64,000 bases of DNA from Nyssa sinensis (lineage: Eukaryota; Streptophyta; Magnoliopsida; Cornales; Nyssaceae), in contig CM018050.1 of NCBI GenBank assembly GCA_008638375.1, positions 31,548,220-31,612,219 on the forward strand. The letters are read 5' to 3'. Below, piece after piece: positions 47,201-57,925 of the stretch. Made by a program: the position numbers and the translations under genes. Each line of letters begins with the position of its first letter. Position 1 is the stretch's first letter. The notes under the pieces were generated by a model. It had not been told where the DNA came from. It made no database searches and saw nothing but the letters and a program-made list of their open reading frames with translations.

Positions 47201-49159
47201 ATCTGCCAATGCTCTTATACAAATCGACTCCCTGCTATGACTACCTCTCACTCTCTCATAAGTCTCAACCAATAACCTAAGTGTTTATTAGAGGTTTCAA
47301 ACGGATCGTGCTAGGTACAAAAAGTTGAGGACGTCTGTTTCACATAGGCTAGTTGCCATTGAGGACATATTTCTAGCACGGGTCTATCAAGAGGTTGACC
47401 TCGATAACTCCTCTGGCATGGTTCCTGTCGATCATAAGATCCTTATTGGCTTTGAGACCAAGTCCTTAAGAATATCATGGATCACAATGATCTGTTGTCT
47501 CTTCTTTGATCACAGTCCACATAGCTTCAATCTCACAAGCTTCGTCATTAGGATTCTTGATCTCGTCTTTATCGTTTGCCATCAAGTCAAGCAATGTTTT
47601 TGCTCTCAGAAGCTATGAAGCATTGGAATCACCATCAAAGAGAACATTGGAATCCACCAATAAAGAAAATCTAGAATTTTATTAATCAATAAACTTATTA
47701 GCCTACACACTTACAAGCCTAAGCCTATTAATAATAAATATAAAAAAAAAAAAAATTATTAAAAATGACAAACAAAAACAACTAATTTAGGGTCCAAAAA
47801 CTAATCCAAAACAAGTAGGATCAAATTTGAAAGTTTCTAACTAAAATTATAACTAAAACTAGATTTTCTTAAAATAGTAAAAATATTAAAACAACCTTTC
47901 CAATCGACCATGATTGCTTGGGCATGATTCTGGCAAGTCTCAAAGCCGTCCTACATAAAAAATCAAGGTATATAATAACATATGGGTTTGTTTTTCCTTC
48001 AATTTTTCATCTTGATTAATCACAAAGTGAAGGATTTCTATCACCACACACTTCACTCTATTTTTTTCCCTTAAAAATATCAAAAGCTAAAACCAAGATC
48101 CAAATGGCTTTCTCCTCCTCCTTTTTTCGAAAAACCATATCTTTTTCACCATAGCCAAGCCCGAACTTCGCCAAACTATTTCAAGCTATGCTCGAATACT
48201 CGTCTCAAGCTCGAACCAAGACTAAATGCAGTTGAAGTTGACCTAGCCGAGCCAAGTAGCTGAGAAAGAGCAGCCCACATTCGGCTCAACTTGGTTCAGT
48301 TCCAACCCTACTAAAAACATCCAAACCAATAAAGAGTGCAACATTTAATGCATTACTCAGTTGAAATATAGCAAACTCAAACATATCAAAAAATAAAAAA
48401 GGAAAAATCAATTATGCCTTACCAGGTAATGCTAAAAATTATTTTCTATTGCTTAGTGCTTAATTAGTGGGCTTTTTTTTTTTTATTATTTTGTGGTTTG
48501 TTGGGGAGGGTGGGGATATTCAATAAAGTAAATTTACTAATACACCATATCATATATATCAAAAATACTGAAGGATGAAAACACAAGAGACTCTACAGAT
48601 TCTTCTAAGTAATCTAACAATAGGATATTACCTCCTGATCTGAAGAGATTTGAGCCCTTGCAAACTGGGACTTCAGTTGGTCCTGATGGAAATTTACTTT
48701 TTGAAGTCTGGACTTAAATCTACCAGAGAATTCTTTATTGTCTTGATGAGCTTTCCAGGATTTTTCCTCTCTAAAGGCATCCAACTGCACAAATTGGCCA
48801 TGCCAACCAAGATTGTTTGGCTCAGAGTAATGACCTTGTGATTGAGGCTGCAGCTAAAGACAAGTTCAAAAGTAGATGCTACTACTTCTAAAGAATAATG
48901 AATTAACAGGAAGATGATAAAGTAAACAAATGAGACGAGTTATATGTCCAACCCATTGCAAACAACAAGGCGAAGTTCAGTAAAATTCACCATAGAATCA
49001 TGAATTGTAAACAAAACCCATCATAACGAAGCTAGAGAAAAAGTAGATTATCAGCTCACATAACCAACCATCTCCATGACCCCAGCTTTGATATTCACCA
49101 ACAAACTTAGCCACAATTTCTTCTCTAATTTTTAATATATTCTCAGGGACATCAGCAAC
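37398..49159 (-). CDS. eIFiso4G-like part of the chimera: exons 4-10, MIF4G domain
   Basis: The exons spell an eIFiso4G order: [10 protein letters not shown] and GEYQSWG (exon 4), [14 protein letters not shown] and [10 protein letters not shown] (exon 5), [10 protein letters not shown] (exon 6), [17 protein letters not shown] (exon 7), [20 protein letters not shown] and NNCQEAFE (exon 8), [20 protein letters not shown] and [19 protein letters not shown] (exon 9). MIF4G is the HEAT-repeat domain that binds eIF4A and eIF3 in translation initiation and nonsense-mediated decay factors. All six exons 4-9 are free of stops. Small departures from the family include VKWILNN for VKGILNK and CFIGELL for RLIGELL. 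Exon 10 ([15 protein letters not shown]) resembles the start of the next family exon (VKAKTITEIH-type) but diverges and stops, so the usual linker and MA3 domain are lost. Intron 5 (39606-48631) is 9 kb because of copia insertions. Confidence 0.8.
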
Positions 49160-52144
49160 CTAGGTTAAAAGATCACACTTGGAAAAAAAATGTGAATGCT
49201 TATTAAAAAAAAAAAAAAATTACACTGAAGTTTTGACAAATACACTGCACTCTCCTGGAATTTCTAAAATTGTGCTGCACTCCCTTATTAGTATCTGTAC
49301 GAATGTTACCAAAGCGGTTGAATTACATTTTTAACCTTCTTATTATTTATTTATTAAATCAAAATTTTGCCGCTCAAAAGTCAAGACAATAAAAAGACCA
49401 AATTTCCCTTATTCTTATACAACCAAAATCTGCTATTTCCTGTGCCAAAACTCTCTGCTTCATTCAGTTCTATGGTTCCCAAATTAGACATAAAATTCAA
49501 ATTAAATTTTATACAAGTTCCATGTTTAAAATCTATTTCATAGGAACTATTTTGGACTTTGGAGACCTGTTTAAAAAAAAAAAATCAATTCATAAGCACA
49601 CATACAGACACGATTACATACATTCAATTCACGGGCACCATTTTGAAGAATTAATTCATAGCCACCATTTCGAGTACCCATTCTAAAGAATTAGTTTATT
49701 TATATCCATAATATTAATATAAACAAATTGAAGACCCATTTTATAACAAACACTTACAATTTCATAAAACACTTTCAAGCTCCATATATGGGCATATCTT
49801 CACAAAACACTTTCAAGCTCCATATATGGACATATCTTCACCCATCAATTGATACATGCAACAAATTGAAACAATTGAGTAACAAACAAAATTCAATTAA
49901 TAACAAATTTATGTTAAGAGGAGAAAAAATTTCGCTTAATGTTTGATCACAAATTTGAAAGTTTAAAAGAAATATAAAAAGTGAATAATAATTGATGATA
50001 TTTTTAATAAGTAACTAAGAATTTATTAAAACAAAGAAAAAACCAATTCGACAAATTCCAAGGAAAGGAAACTCCAAAAACTTTAAGTTATACAAAACAA
50101 ATTCTAAAAATTTGATAAAAGTCCCATTGAGGGGTGAAAATGAAATTAAAATAACGGTAAAGTGTGAAAAATTTTAAACTAGGGAGGGCAGAAACTTAAA
50201 TTAGCGGGCATATTTGATCCTTTTTTTTTTTTGAAAAGTTTTAAAAAAAATCAAATAAAAATAAATTGATAACCTCATGGTGGCTCTGTCTATATCTATA
50301 TCTATCTATATATATATATATATAAATATATATAATTTTCATTTAAACAACCATACACACTGATTCCCACAGCCATACATTTCACAAATTTTGATTTTCT
50401 TCTGTTTTTCAAGAACGAAAATAAACAAAATTATCGGGTTTTTTTTTCCCAAAAGTAGAAAAATTTGAGCTCTTAAATGAAAGGCTTGAAGATGGACATT
50501 GGACCACTTATTTTTGAAGGTCCATTACATTTTTTCATAACCTATAAGATTTTAGTTTAGCACACCAAGAAGAACTTACCTACCTTTTAAGATAACTGGA
50601 TTTTGTTTTATAGTTACCAAACAGATTTTGGCTGTGAATAATGATTATAAAAACTAAAAATAATATAAACATTTTTTAAAAGCACTAATAATTAATTCAT
50701 ATGTATTATGGGCCTTGAAGTATGACAAGAAATTTGAACTGAGAAACCTACCTCTGTTTGGTTTTCAACATTTTCGTTGCTTGAACTTGGAGCACAAACT
50801 GAACTTATCGGCTTCACGTAGACACCGATAGCTTCAAGGAATTCGGAAGCACGTCCATGGAATCCAACAATGACACCACCTTCCATTGGAAAGGAAAAGA
50901 TGGTGCCTGACTCGGAGCCAAAAGGTCCATATTTAGTCAGATTCGTCTTAAAACACAGTGATTTGATTACGACTGGTCCAAAAGGGTCGCCAATGCATTC
51001 AAACGTTCCACTTATACCAGTCAGATACTCCAAAGGACCGTCAATATCAACCTACACAAAGTTCACCAAATGAAAAGGTAAGAATACGCGTTTCAAAATA
51101 AATTTTTTTTAATTTTTTAAAATTTAGATTATTATATCCAAATATATTTTCACAATTTTTAAAAAATTAATTACAAAATTTTGAAATATATTTCAAAAAT
51201 TTTTTCAAAAAATTATATCTGAATCACTATCCAAACGAAGCCTAATAATTTGAAAACTTACATATTCTTACTCATAATGTGGGGAAAAAAAAAATTCTTG
51301 GTGCGAGATTTTGGCATTTTGCTTCTATGTGGGACCATGTGGTTCTAAATCAATACTCAAACTTAAATAGTGCGACAATCGTACTAGAGTTTTTTCATAG
51401 GGTAATGTTACTAAGAGCTTGTTGCGTATGCAAATGAGTTTCTTATCTGTTAAATCTTTTAGGGATTATGTTTGAGACAGAGATTAAAGTGATTTCAATA
51501 AATAGAAACATGATCCCTAAAAATCTAAAGGATAAGAGACATGTTCACATATGCAAACGAGCTCTTAGTAACATTACCGTATCGAAAACAACATACATTT
51601 TCTAATCTTAATATTGCTACACAATAATAGTAGTATTAAACTGGTGTTTGGGAAAGTGCATTTGGGGAAAATCATAGTTGCTTTTACAGAAATATATACA
51701 TTTTCTCATTTTGCAAACGCAAAAGCTCTCTCAAATTAGTCCGAAAAATAACATTTTCACTTACAAGAGGAAATTACAAGTGATGATTGTCATGCTCACC
51801 TTGTCGGTTCGATTGCCACCTTGACCACCAAACTTGTTAGAGTACTCCATTGAACCATCACCGTTGTCGCTTTTGAATACAATGGAATCAATAGCCCCTC
51901 CATGAATGATAATTATTTTTGTTATGTCACCTTTGGCCTTGTAATGCCATTCATTCCCACTTGAACCTCCCCATGGCCCAACAAATATACATCCTTCAAC
52001 ATGGCTACCCTCTCCATCTCCCCCTCCCTGCACAACAATCACAATCATCGTAACCGTATCTTAGCAACCTAACCAAGATCATGCATTATGTTACAGCACA
52101 CACGCAAAAAGAAGAGGAAAAAAATAAGGGAAATAAAGTACCAT
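37398..52144 (-). CDS. Jacalin lectin-eIFiso4G (MIF4G) chimeric gene, 10 predicted exons
   Basis: Predicted minus-strand exons: 52144-52142 (ATG only, least certain), 52027-51800, 51051-50752, 49159-49060, 48834-48632, 39605-39508, 39199-39112, 38739-38389, 37865-37623, 37478-37398. Every intron I drew has GT and AG ends, phases agree at all nine junctions, and the joined frame is 565 codons with no internal stop. Residues 1-177 form a jacalin-type lectin with an 18-residue linker ending [11 protein letters not shown]. From 178 the protein is eIFiso4G-like: [15 protein letters not shown], the [10 protein letters not shown] region, then a MIF4G domain (about 308-538) and a short acidic tail [19 protein letters not shown]. 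The N-terminal eIFiso4E-binding motif and the C-terminal MA3 domain of ordinary eIFiso4G are absent. The weakest junction is exon 4/5, where an AAG acceptor was needed to keep frame. Two separate genes, or a lectin gene next to an eIFiso4G relic, remain possible. Confidence 0.6.
39280..39294. repeat. Poly-C tract in intron 6 of the chimera
   Basis: Fifteen consecutive C (one T just before and one just after) form the longest single-base G/C run in the window. It lies about 80 bp upstream of exon 7 on the minus strand, where it reads as poly-G. Its length may be unreliable in assembly. Confidence 0.85.
40078..41108 (-). pseudogene. Copia-1 gag relic
   Basis: On the minus strand, [39 protein letters not shown] and WLLNSIS are typical of the N-terminus of a Ty1/copia Gag. 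A degraded middle and a zinc knuckle [14 protein letters not shown] (about 40255) follow. Several frame breaks separate the parts and nothing of pol follows. It lies in intron 5 of the lectin/eIFiso4G gene in the same orientation. Confidence 0.8.
41186..41210 (-). other. Copia-1 primer binding site and LTR end
   Basis: The reverse complement TGGTATCAGAGC (41186-41197) is an initiator tRNA-Met primer site belonging to the copia-1 gag to its left. The LTR of copia-1 begins at 41198 and is cut after 12-13 bp by the insertion of copia-2. It resumes at 46536. Confidence 0.75.
41211..41459 (-). repeat. Copia-2 3' LTR
   Basis: A 249-bp copy, longer than its partner because of a longer (TA)n tract near 41225-41253. 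Confidence 0.9.
41473..44391 (-). pseudogene. Copia-2 Pol, broken: integrase, reverse transcriptase, RNase H
   Basis: In minus-strand order: integrase with [30 protein letters not shown] and [15 protein letters not shown] (43532-44176); a Pro/Ser-rich linker (42960-43540); reverse transcriptase with [11 protein letters not shown] sequence, [14 protein letters not shown] and the catalytic YVDDMIITG (42305-42904); and RNase H with [19 protein letters not shown] and [11 protein letters not shown] (41473-42032). Stops or shifts occur near 42775, 42680, 42330 and 41800. Duplicated GGATGGTTGTAT sequence near 42600-42630 marks another small rearrangement. Confidence 0.85.
44292..45650 (-). CDS. Copia-2 Gag and start of Pol
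   Basis: The likely start is [11 protein letters not shown] at 45650. The gag core reads [20 protein letters not shown] through [19 protein letters not shown] and [12 protein letters not shown] zinc knuckle [15 protein letters not shown] follows. The copia protease region has [16 protein letters not shown], with Asp-Ser-Ala in place of the usual Asp-Ser-Gly, and ends [12 protein letters not shown] frameshift near 44345 then separates it from the GAG-pre-integrase segment, which continues in another frame as far as [14 protein letters not shown]. The protease DSA change and the frameshift suggest an inactive copy. Confidence 0.8.
   Translation of the reverse strand: MAIERSDASQPIIVILDGSNYLPWAQAMSNFLRGRKLWRYITGNIIEPQKGMDEVADKFLEQLDDCDSKNHQIITWFRNTTVSSINLQFGRISSAKSVWDFLAARYTTTGLAHQYQLLSSLHRTRQESGQSINDFLSQMYALWDQLTPFEPTWRYTADAHQFATYRDQQHLIHFLMALNSHFEPIRASLLHRNPLPTLEQAISELLSEETRLGLLNPSSTDTALATFRPTSHKSSSSSQKVCKYCHLFGHVFLDCPTRVCRFYQKLGPGHYQDDYHKNPNRQSRGNWPKGRPGHPSKLGPASSSVVAAAEGSPLSESPSPSFSVADLEAILKQVLAPSPSTAMSATSGKSFWYFDSACSDHMTSNPSIFTSTTLGSHIPKIHTVDGLHMSVSHVGEVSTSHTFLPSTYLIPNLTLNLISVGQLCDLGLNVLFSFFWLLCAGSTDREDHWDKL
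46298..46530 (-). repeat. Copia-2 5' LTR
   Basis: A 233-bp copy with TG...CA ends, bordered on the internal side by the primer site and on the outside by the AAATT duplication. Confidence 0.9.
46536..47200 (-). repeat. Remaining copia-1 LTR, right of copia-2
   Basis: AAAGAGAGAAGAACAGAAAATAATAAACACAAG followed by a GTAATTTGG...GCCTACTCCAC string resembles the terminal region of many plant copia LTRs on the reverse strand. It continues the LTR cut at 41210. The right border near 47200 is a guess; no target duplication was found for copia-1. Confidence 0.5.
47201..48631. other. Rest of intron 5 of the lectin/eIFiso4G gene
   Basis: A GC-richer stretch at 47290-47620 has a coding look on the minus strand ([20 protein letters not shown]) but contains stops, and I do not recognise it. 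The remainder is AT-rich intron sequence. Confidence 0.4.
50752..52144 (-). CDS. Jacalin-type lectin part of the chimera: exons 1-3
   Basis: Exon 2 encodes [19 protein letters not shown] and ends [11 protein letters not shown]. Exon 3 starts [18 protein letters not shown] and runs through [19 protein letters not shown] to EAIGVYVKP. These are the strands of one jacalin beta-prism; mannose-type jacalin-related lectins in plants are small cytosolic or nuclear proteins. The sugar-site loop that usually ends in YLDAIG reads FLEAIG here, replacing the ligand-contacting Asp by Glu. After the domain the frame does not stop: 18 more residues lead to a good donor, CAGAG|GTAGGT. A typical single-domain lectin would end near YVKP. 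The start is set by an ATG directly followed by a GTAC donor at 52142, with a TATATATA tract about 65 bp upstream. Confidence 0.8.
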
Positions 52145-52206
52145 TTGTTTTCTTCAATTCTCTCTGGTTCCTTTAAAGGGTGTTTCTAATATTGCAGGCT
52201 TGGCTG

Positions 52207-52217
52207 TATATATATAT
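52207..52217 (-). promoter_or_regulatory. Possible TATA element of the lectin chimera
   Basis: A TATATATATAT tract lies 63-73 bp upstream of the predicted ATG. Dinucleotide runs are common in this window, so position is the only support. An alternative untranslated first exon could lie near 57540-57610, where CAG|GTACC forms a donor on the minus strand. Confidence 0.25.
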
Positions 52218-52218
52218 T

Positions 52219-55200
52219 GCCAGTATACAAGATGATGTCCTTTGGGTTTCCACTTGCTTGTTGAGATTGGAAGATAAAATATCAGGAGCCCAAAAACTGA
52301 ATTTCATAAATAAGCCACAACAATTGCTTGCAATTCTTGGAGAAGATGTGACGGTATCAGCTGGACGTGGAAAAGAGTCATGGCACTGAAAGGGAGTGTG
52401 ATTGGACAAAATAAACTAATACAAGGCAATGATCAAATCATATAGGTTCTTCCATGGGTGCATTTGATGCTTGATCACTGCATCTACGATTGGGATTTTG
52501 GCTTAAAATCCTTGTTGCCCTTTATTTCTATTTTTTTTAAAAAAAAACTCGCCAGTTTTCATATAAAATGCTGAAAAAATGCTATTATAAGAAATGTAAA
52601 CATAGTAATTATTGAGGATATGCTCCCATTATGGCTAGTGTGGGGCCTATGGGAGAGTTCGACATGAAATGGTGAGAGTTCATTTCTCTTACACATGTGA
52701 GGCTTATCAAACAGGCTCAACAGATGGTGGGATCCACCAGTGTGAGAGAAAATGACGCCCTCTATTTCAAATAAAACAGAGAGACTCGTGATTCCTAATA
52801 GGGAATGCCTAATACAGTCTACATGGGAGGTACCAAATCTAGAGACTAAAAAACATGTTATTATTTTTTATGAAATGTTTGTATAAAACTTTTGTTTGTT
52901 TAGCATTGATTAAAGCATAAAGATATTCAGTCAAAAGGGGTTGTAGCCCAATGCCATTACCTGGGGCATTAGGAGGGGGTTTAGTTGGGTTTAATGATCT
53001 TAAACCCAACTAACTAGTGATCAAAATAAATTCTATTGACTATTAGATATGAACTAATGACTCCTACCTTGTGAAAGCAATAATTCATGAATAAATGAGT
53101 TAATAGGTCAAGGAAAGCAAAACTTCAATAGTTGAGTTAATAGGTCATTTATCATTGTAAAGAGAATCAAATGGACTCTTGCATCTATGCATTATAAATG
53201 TCATTTAACTTGAAAGCAATACCAATCAGCCAGACCAAACATAATCATGAATATTCATTGATATTGACAAGAAATTAGCTACATGATAAAATATGCATCA
53301 CAACCTCCAAGGGCTATAGCTCAACTAGGTAGAGCAAGTGAATGGATCACATTTGACATGACCGTTCAAGTTCCATCAACATGACAGACAAAATGAGAGC
53401 CACCTTCAGCCTTTTAATAGCCAGTTCGTGACTAATAATTGTTCTTTTACTGAAAAAAATGTCATAATTAGTGTTGGTTCTGCCTACACAATGTGTAAGA
53501 ATGAATAAATTAGAGACAAGCTTAACTTTTGATATTATTTTTACACAAAATAACTTCTCTTAGACTCAAACATGCATTTTATTGCTTGATAACTGCTCTT
53601 TCCCTACACCAAAAAAAGGCTCAAGTCCAATAAACATGCCTCTTCACACTCTTCATCTTTAGTTCTCCAAACAAATAACAAAACATATAATAGTCTACAT
53701 TATAATATATTTGTAATAAGAATAAATGTGTGTATGTATGTATGTATTTATATAAGTGCTGATAAATGAAAATAGAGAATTACCAAAAGGTAACAAGATT
53801 TGAGTGACATTATAAAGGTCGTTGAGGATAGTATCATGTATAATTATGTTAATCAAAAGAACCAAATCACACTAGAAAATAAAGAGTGGTCATATGTGTT
53901 AATCAAGGTATATATATATATATATATATAAATCAGTTTTGTAATAAAATAGAAACTATTTTATGAAATAAGATTCTATTCTTTGAAAAAACCAAAAAAG
54001 AAAAAAAAAAATGCAAAGAATGTTTTTCCAAAACACAATAGTATAAGAAAAACTTTTCAAAGCAAAAACTAAAATAGAAAACTATTTTACAGTATAATGA
54101 TACAATAATAGAAACTAAACAAGAACACTTACAAAATTACAGAAATTGAAATAGTGATCAAGGCTTGTGTTTTACACAATGTCCTTAAGACAAATTATGG
54201 CTCTCGCGGTGGCGCTTACGAGCTCTTGGTTGTATGTCCCCCAAGATACAATGATCGAGTACATGCAGATGTTAAGCACTGCAACTGAGTGTCTGGCGAA
54301 CCAAACTAGTGACTTGAACTCTCTCAAACTTTATGATTACTGACGCACAGAATGTAGGAAAAAATGCAATATATGATTGAATGGTAGGTGCAGTAGTGTT
54401 TATATAGAGTCATTCATGCCTGTTTGGTACAGGTATGAAGCTTTGGTTGTGTCTGTTCATGGCGAACAGACACAGTTGCGCCCAATGAAGAAGACGCCCA
54501 TTTAGTCAAAATTTCAAACCAAAGGTAATCGCAAAACGACGTCGTTTTAGATTTAAACCAAAGCCAAATGCAATCGCTAAACAACAGCATTGTATTTAAT
54601 TATCCTGTTAACTAAACGAAAACGTTTTGGACTGTTTCTAACAGTGACAAAAATGGCAGCGTTTTAAAAAAATATTTAAATAATTTTTTTCCAAAAAAGA
54701 ATATATACACAGAGGGCCAAGGCCCAAATCCAAACCCAAACCTGACCTGGTTCGATGAGGGGCAACGGTGGCAGCGCGCGTGTGGTGAAACAAGCATGTG
54801 CTAGGTCCTCTCCCTTCCACAAAACTTGGGTGCCCCTTAGGGTCCAAACCTTCCTTCAAAGTAATTGTATATATACTCTTTAAAAGCCTTGTACCCATCC
54901 TATGTGAGATACAAGCTTTTTCACAAGTTTCAAGCTTTTGTTACCATTTTCAAGTAGTGATGTTTGGAGGCAATTTCTCATTCACTCCTTAATGATTTTG
55001 AGCAACCCAATACATGATCTTAATCTCCTCATGGAGGAGAACACATTTTCATATAAATCCACTAAAATTAATGTTTGGGACCCACTATAATTTTAACTTA
55101 AAGATAACCAAAAAAATTATTCTCAAAACCCATTATTTCTAACAATAAATATGTTTAGTAGCCAAAAGAAAGCAAAGAAGACTCATTTTTATGGCTTAGG

Positions 55201-57600
55201 ACAAAAATAACTAACTTGAAGGAGCTTAGATTAAGATATCATGAGAGAAACCTAAAGAGAGTGAGATAAAGAATTAATTACACATAGGCTCTCTCCCATT
55301 TTCTCTTTTCCTCTAGGCCTACGTTATCTTTCTACGTACCCTTTTTGTGATAAGGATGCAATCACAAATCCGAGTCATCTTTATTAATTGCAAAATCATA
55401 CACTAGACAAATGAAATTCATAATTGATCTTCATCATAATTTTTTTTATTGGTAGATCTTCATAATAAGGTATCATATCTACATTAGGCTAGTTATTCAC
55501 AAAGAAGGTAGTGATGTTGCCATGGATTTTTAGAAAGATATATATCTCTCACACTCTTATTTTTGCTCCTTTTTATCACACATAGTTGATGACAACCTGG
55601 TGGGTTAGGGACAGGGCTCCCTAAAAGGTTAGTGTCGACCCCAAACCTAATCCCATTTAACATCTTCCCTTACCCCCACCCATCCCCGGACCATATAGCG
55701 TTGCCTACATATACATATGTATAATCGTATGCATACATATATGTATATATAGGCACACATCTTTTGGTTCAGTCTATGGTCATCTTCTCATCCAACTTTT
55801 ATATGTTGAAAATATAGCATCTTAATTCGTAAAAGTGAGCCAAGTTAACATGACATCTCGTATAGGTATATGCACATGTACATGTATGTATACAAGGTTA
55901 AAATGTTCAATTGTCAAATGAGAACATGAATTTGAGTAATAACTACTCTAGGAAAATAAAATCAAAGATTAGGTCTGATTCTAGTGCCTAGAGATATTAA
56001 TAAAGAAGGTAACAATGTTATCATCACACAATAAATGCAATTTTTTCAAAATAAATAAATAATATATATATATATATATATATCCCTCACACTCCCGTTA
56101 TTGGTCCCTTTTTTTGGGGCATTGAGATGCAATGGAGTGGGTTTGGGACAATGTCCCCTAAAAGAAGCCCTCCCTTTCTCTTGCCCTAGGTTAGGGTTGG
56201 CCCAACCCTGACCCCATTTGAAACATCTTACCTTATCCCCCACCCATTCCTACCCCCATATAGCATTGACTACATATGTGTCTATATAATCATACACACA
56301 CACATCTATATGATTGAATACATACATATATGAGTATATATATAGGCATATATTTGTTCAATTCACAATCATCAACTCATCTCATAAATGATAATCATAG
56401 AGCATTGTAATTCATATAAGCAATACAAGGTTAAAATGCTCATGTATCAAGTATGAAAACATTTGTTCAAGTGCAACCACAAGCTAGGTCGTTGTCTAGT
56501 CTGTCGTTCTCAGCAACCGGAATTAGCTGTTGCATCTTCTTTCTTATTCAAGTTATCAGTTGCTTAGATTAAGGCTTGAGTGCGAGCATGAAGCAATTGA
56601 ATAGGTGCAATGATGGAGAATGATAATGAGAGAAAGAGAGGCAAAGAAAGACAACGAGAGAGGCTGTGTATGTAAACTATCCCTAAAGCTTATATGGTAA
56701 AGATATTTAATATTTTAAAGAATATATGGAAAAATAAGTGTACTCGGATTTGGTTTTTGATATCTTCCCTCTAAACCTGTCCCAAGCCCAATTAACTCCA
56801 CTCCAAAACCTATCCTTTTAGGGGCAGGGGGCAGGGCGCTGGGTGAGGACTAGGGAAAAAGGATTAAATTGTCATCCCAATTCATTCACCATCTCTCTCT
56901 CTCTCTCTCCCTACATTACTTTTTTCAGGTCCTTCTTTGGACTCTTTTTGGTTGATATAGTTAGTGATTGGGAAAAAAAAAAAGAGAATGTTAAGAAAAT
57001 CATTTTCCTTATTTTAGTTACTTCGAAAAAATTAAGGGGAGAGAAAAATAGTTAATTTTACATATCATTTCCCTTTTTCTCTTCAAGATTCTCAATTGTT
57101 TTTGAAAACATGAATAAAATCATTTTATCTTTATTTTCCTTTCCTTTTTCTTCTCGAAATCCATGAATTAAATGATGTATTAATGCTCCACTCCCTCCTA
57201 GTCCTAAGCAAGCATTGCTATGTGACAGCACGCACATGGTTTAGCTTCTATCCTTTTTATTATACCAGGCAAGTTAAGGTTTAAGAGGAACACGTGGTTT
57301 TAAAAAAAAAGAAAAGCAAAAAAAAAGAAAAACTGAAAGCAGAATAGTTTTCCAAGGGGCTTTATCACCTATTGGCATGCTCCATATATGTATATGTATG
57401 TATATATACAAAAAAACTGCCTGCCCTCCGCAACATCAGATAAGCAGCACAAGGCAGATGAACAAGATCAAATTAAGCAGAGTATAAGGGTAAACAATTA
57501 TAATGAAACACTCAAGAATTAGAGAGAGAAAAATGGTACCTGACAATACCTAGTAAGGCAAACAGAGCCTGCAACTTTCAGCGCATTAATTTGGGGTTGA
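52219..57600. other. Long AT-rich region without recognised genes
   Basis: Only short frames without domains occur. Noted within it: (TA)n tracts at about 53912-53930 and 56063-56083, two similar passages with (C)CCCTAAAAG and CCCAACC-type wording near 55600-55700 and 56150-56230 (probably copies of one repeat), and a SINE-like head at 53311. Upstream regulatory sequence of the lectin gene must lie at its left end. Confidence 0.45.
53311..53376 (+). repeat. SINE-like segment with pol III promoter boxes
   Basis: GGGCTATAGCTCAACTAGGTAGAGCA has a tRNA-like 5' half and A box (53317-53329). GTTCAAGTTCC at 53364-53374 is a B box about 35 bp later. No clear tRNA fold, so a SINE head is more likely than a tRNA. 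Confidence 0.35.
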
Positions 57601-57830
57601 TGAATGATGATAGCTAGAGAACACAGGTGATGGAGGATTAATAGAGAAGGAAAGGGGAACGCACATGATAATTAAAAGAAAAAGGGGATGACTGCTTTTA
57701 GATCCTGAGTAGAAAGTGATGAATGATGATAGCTAGAGAACACACAGGTGATGGAGGATTAATTGTGAAGGAAATGGGAAAGCACGTGATAGAAAAAGAG
57801 GGGGATGACTGCTTTTTGATGGTCTGGAGT
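57598..57830. repeat. Tandem duplication of about 115 bp
   Basis: GATGAATGATGATAGCTAGA and the following 90 bp occur at 57598-57710 and again, with a few changes, at 57718-57830. No frame or domain is involved. Confidence 0.8.
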
Positions 57831-57925
57831 GTAGGAAGTGGAATTTTTGACCTGAGGCACGCAATTTAAAAATATATTTCTCGGACCCAGGTTGGTTTCA
57901 ACTTATTTCCCGGACCCATGTCCTT

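Noticed and set aside
47290..47620. GC-richer minus-strand stretch with [20 protein letters not shown]
   Set aside because: Looks like coding sequence but has stops and no family I can name; may be part of the copia-1 relic or a captured gene piece.
57539..57610. Untranslated first exon of the lectin chimera
   Set aside because: A CAG|GTACC donor and a plausible leader exist on the minus strand, but a nearer start with its own TATA-like tract explains the gene without a 5-kb leader intron. Undecided without transcripts.
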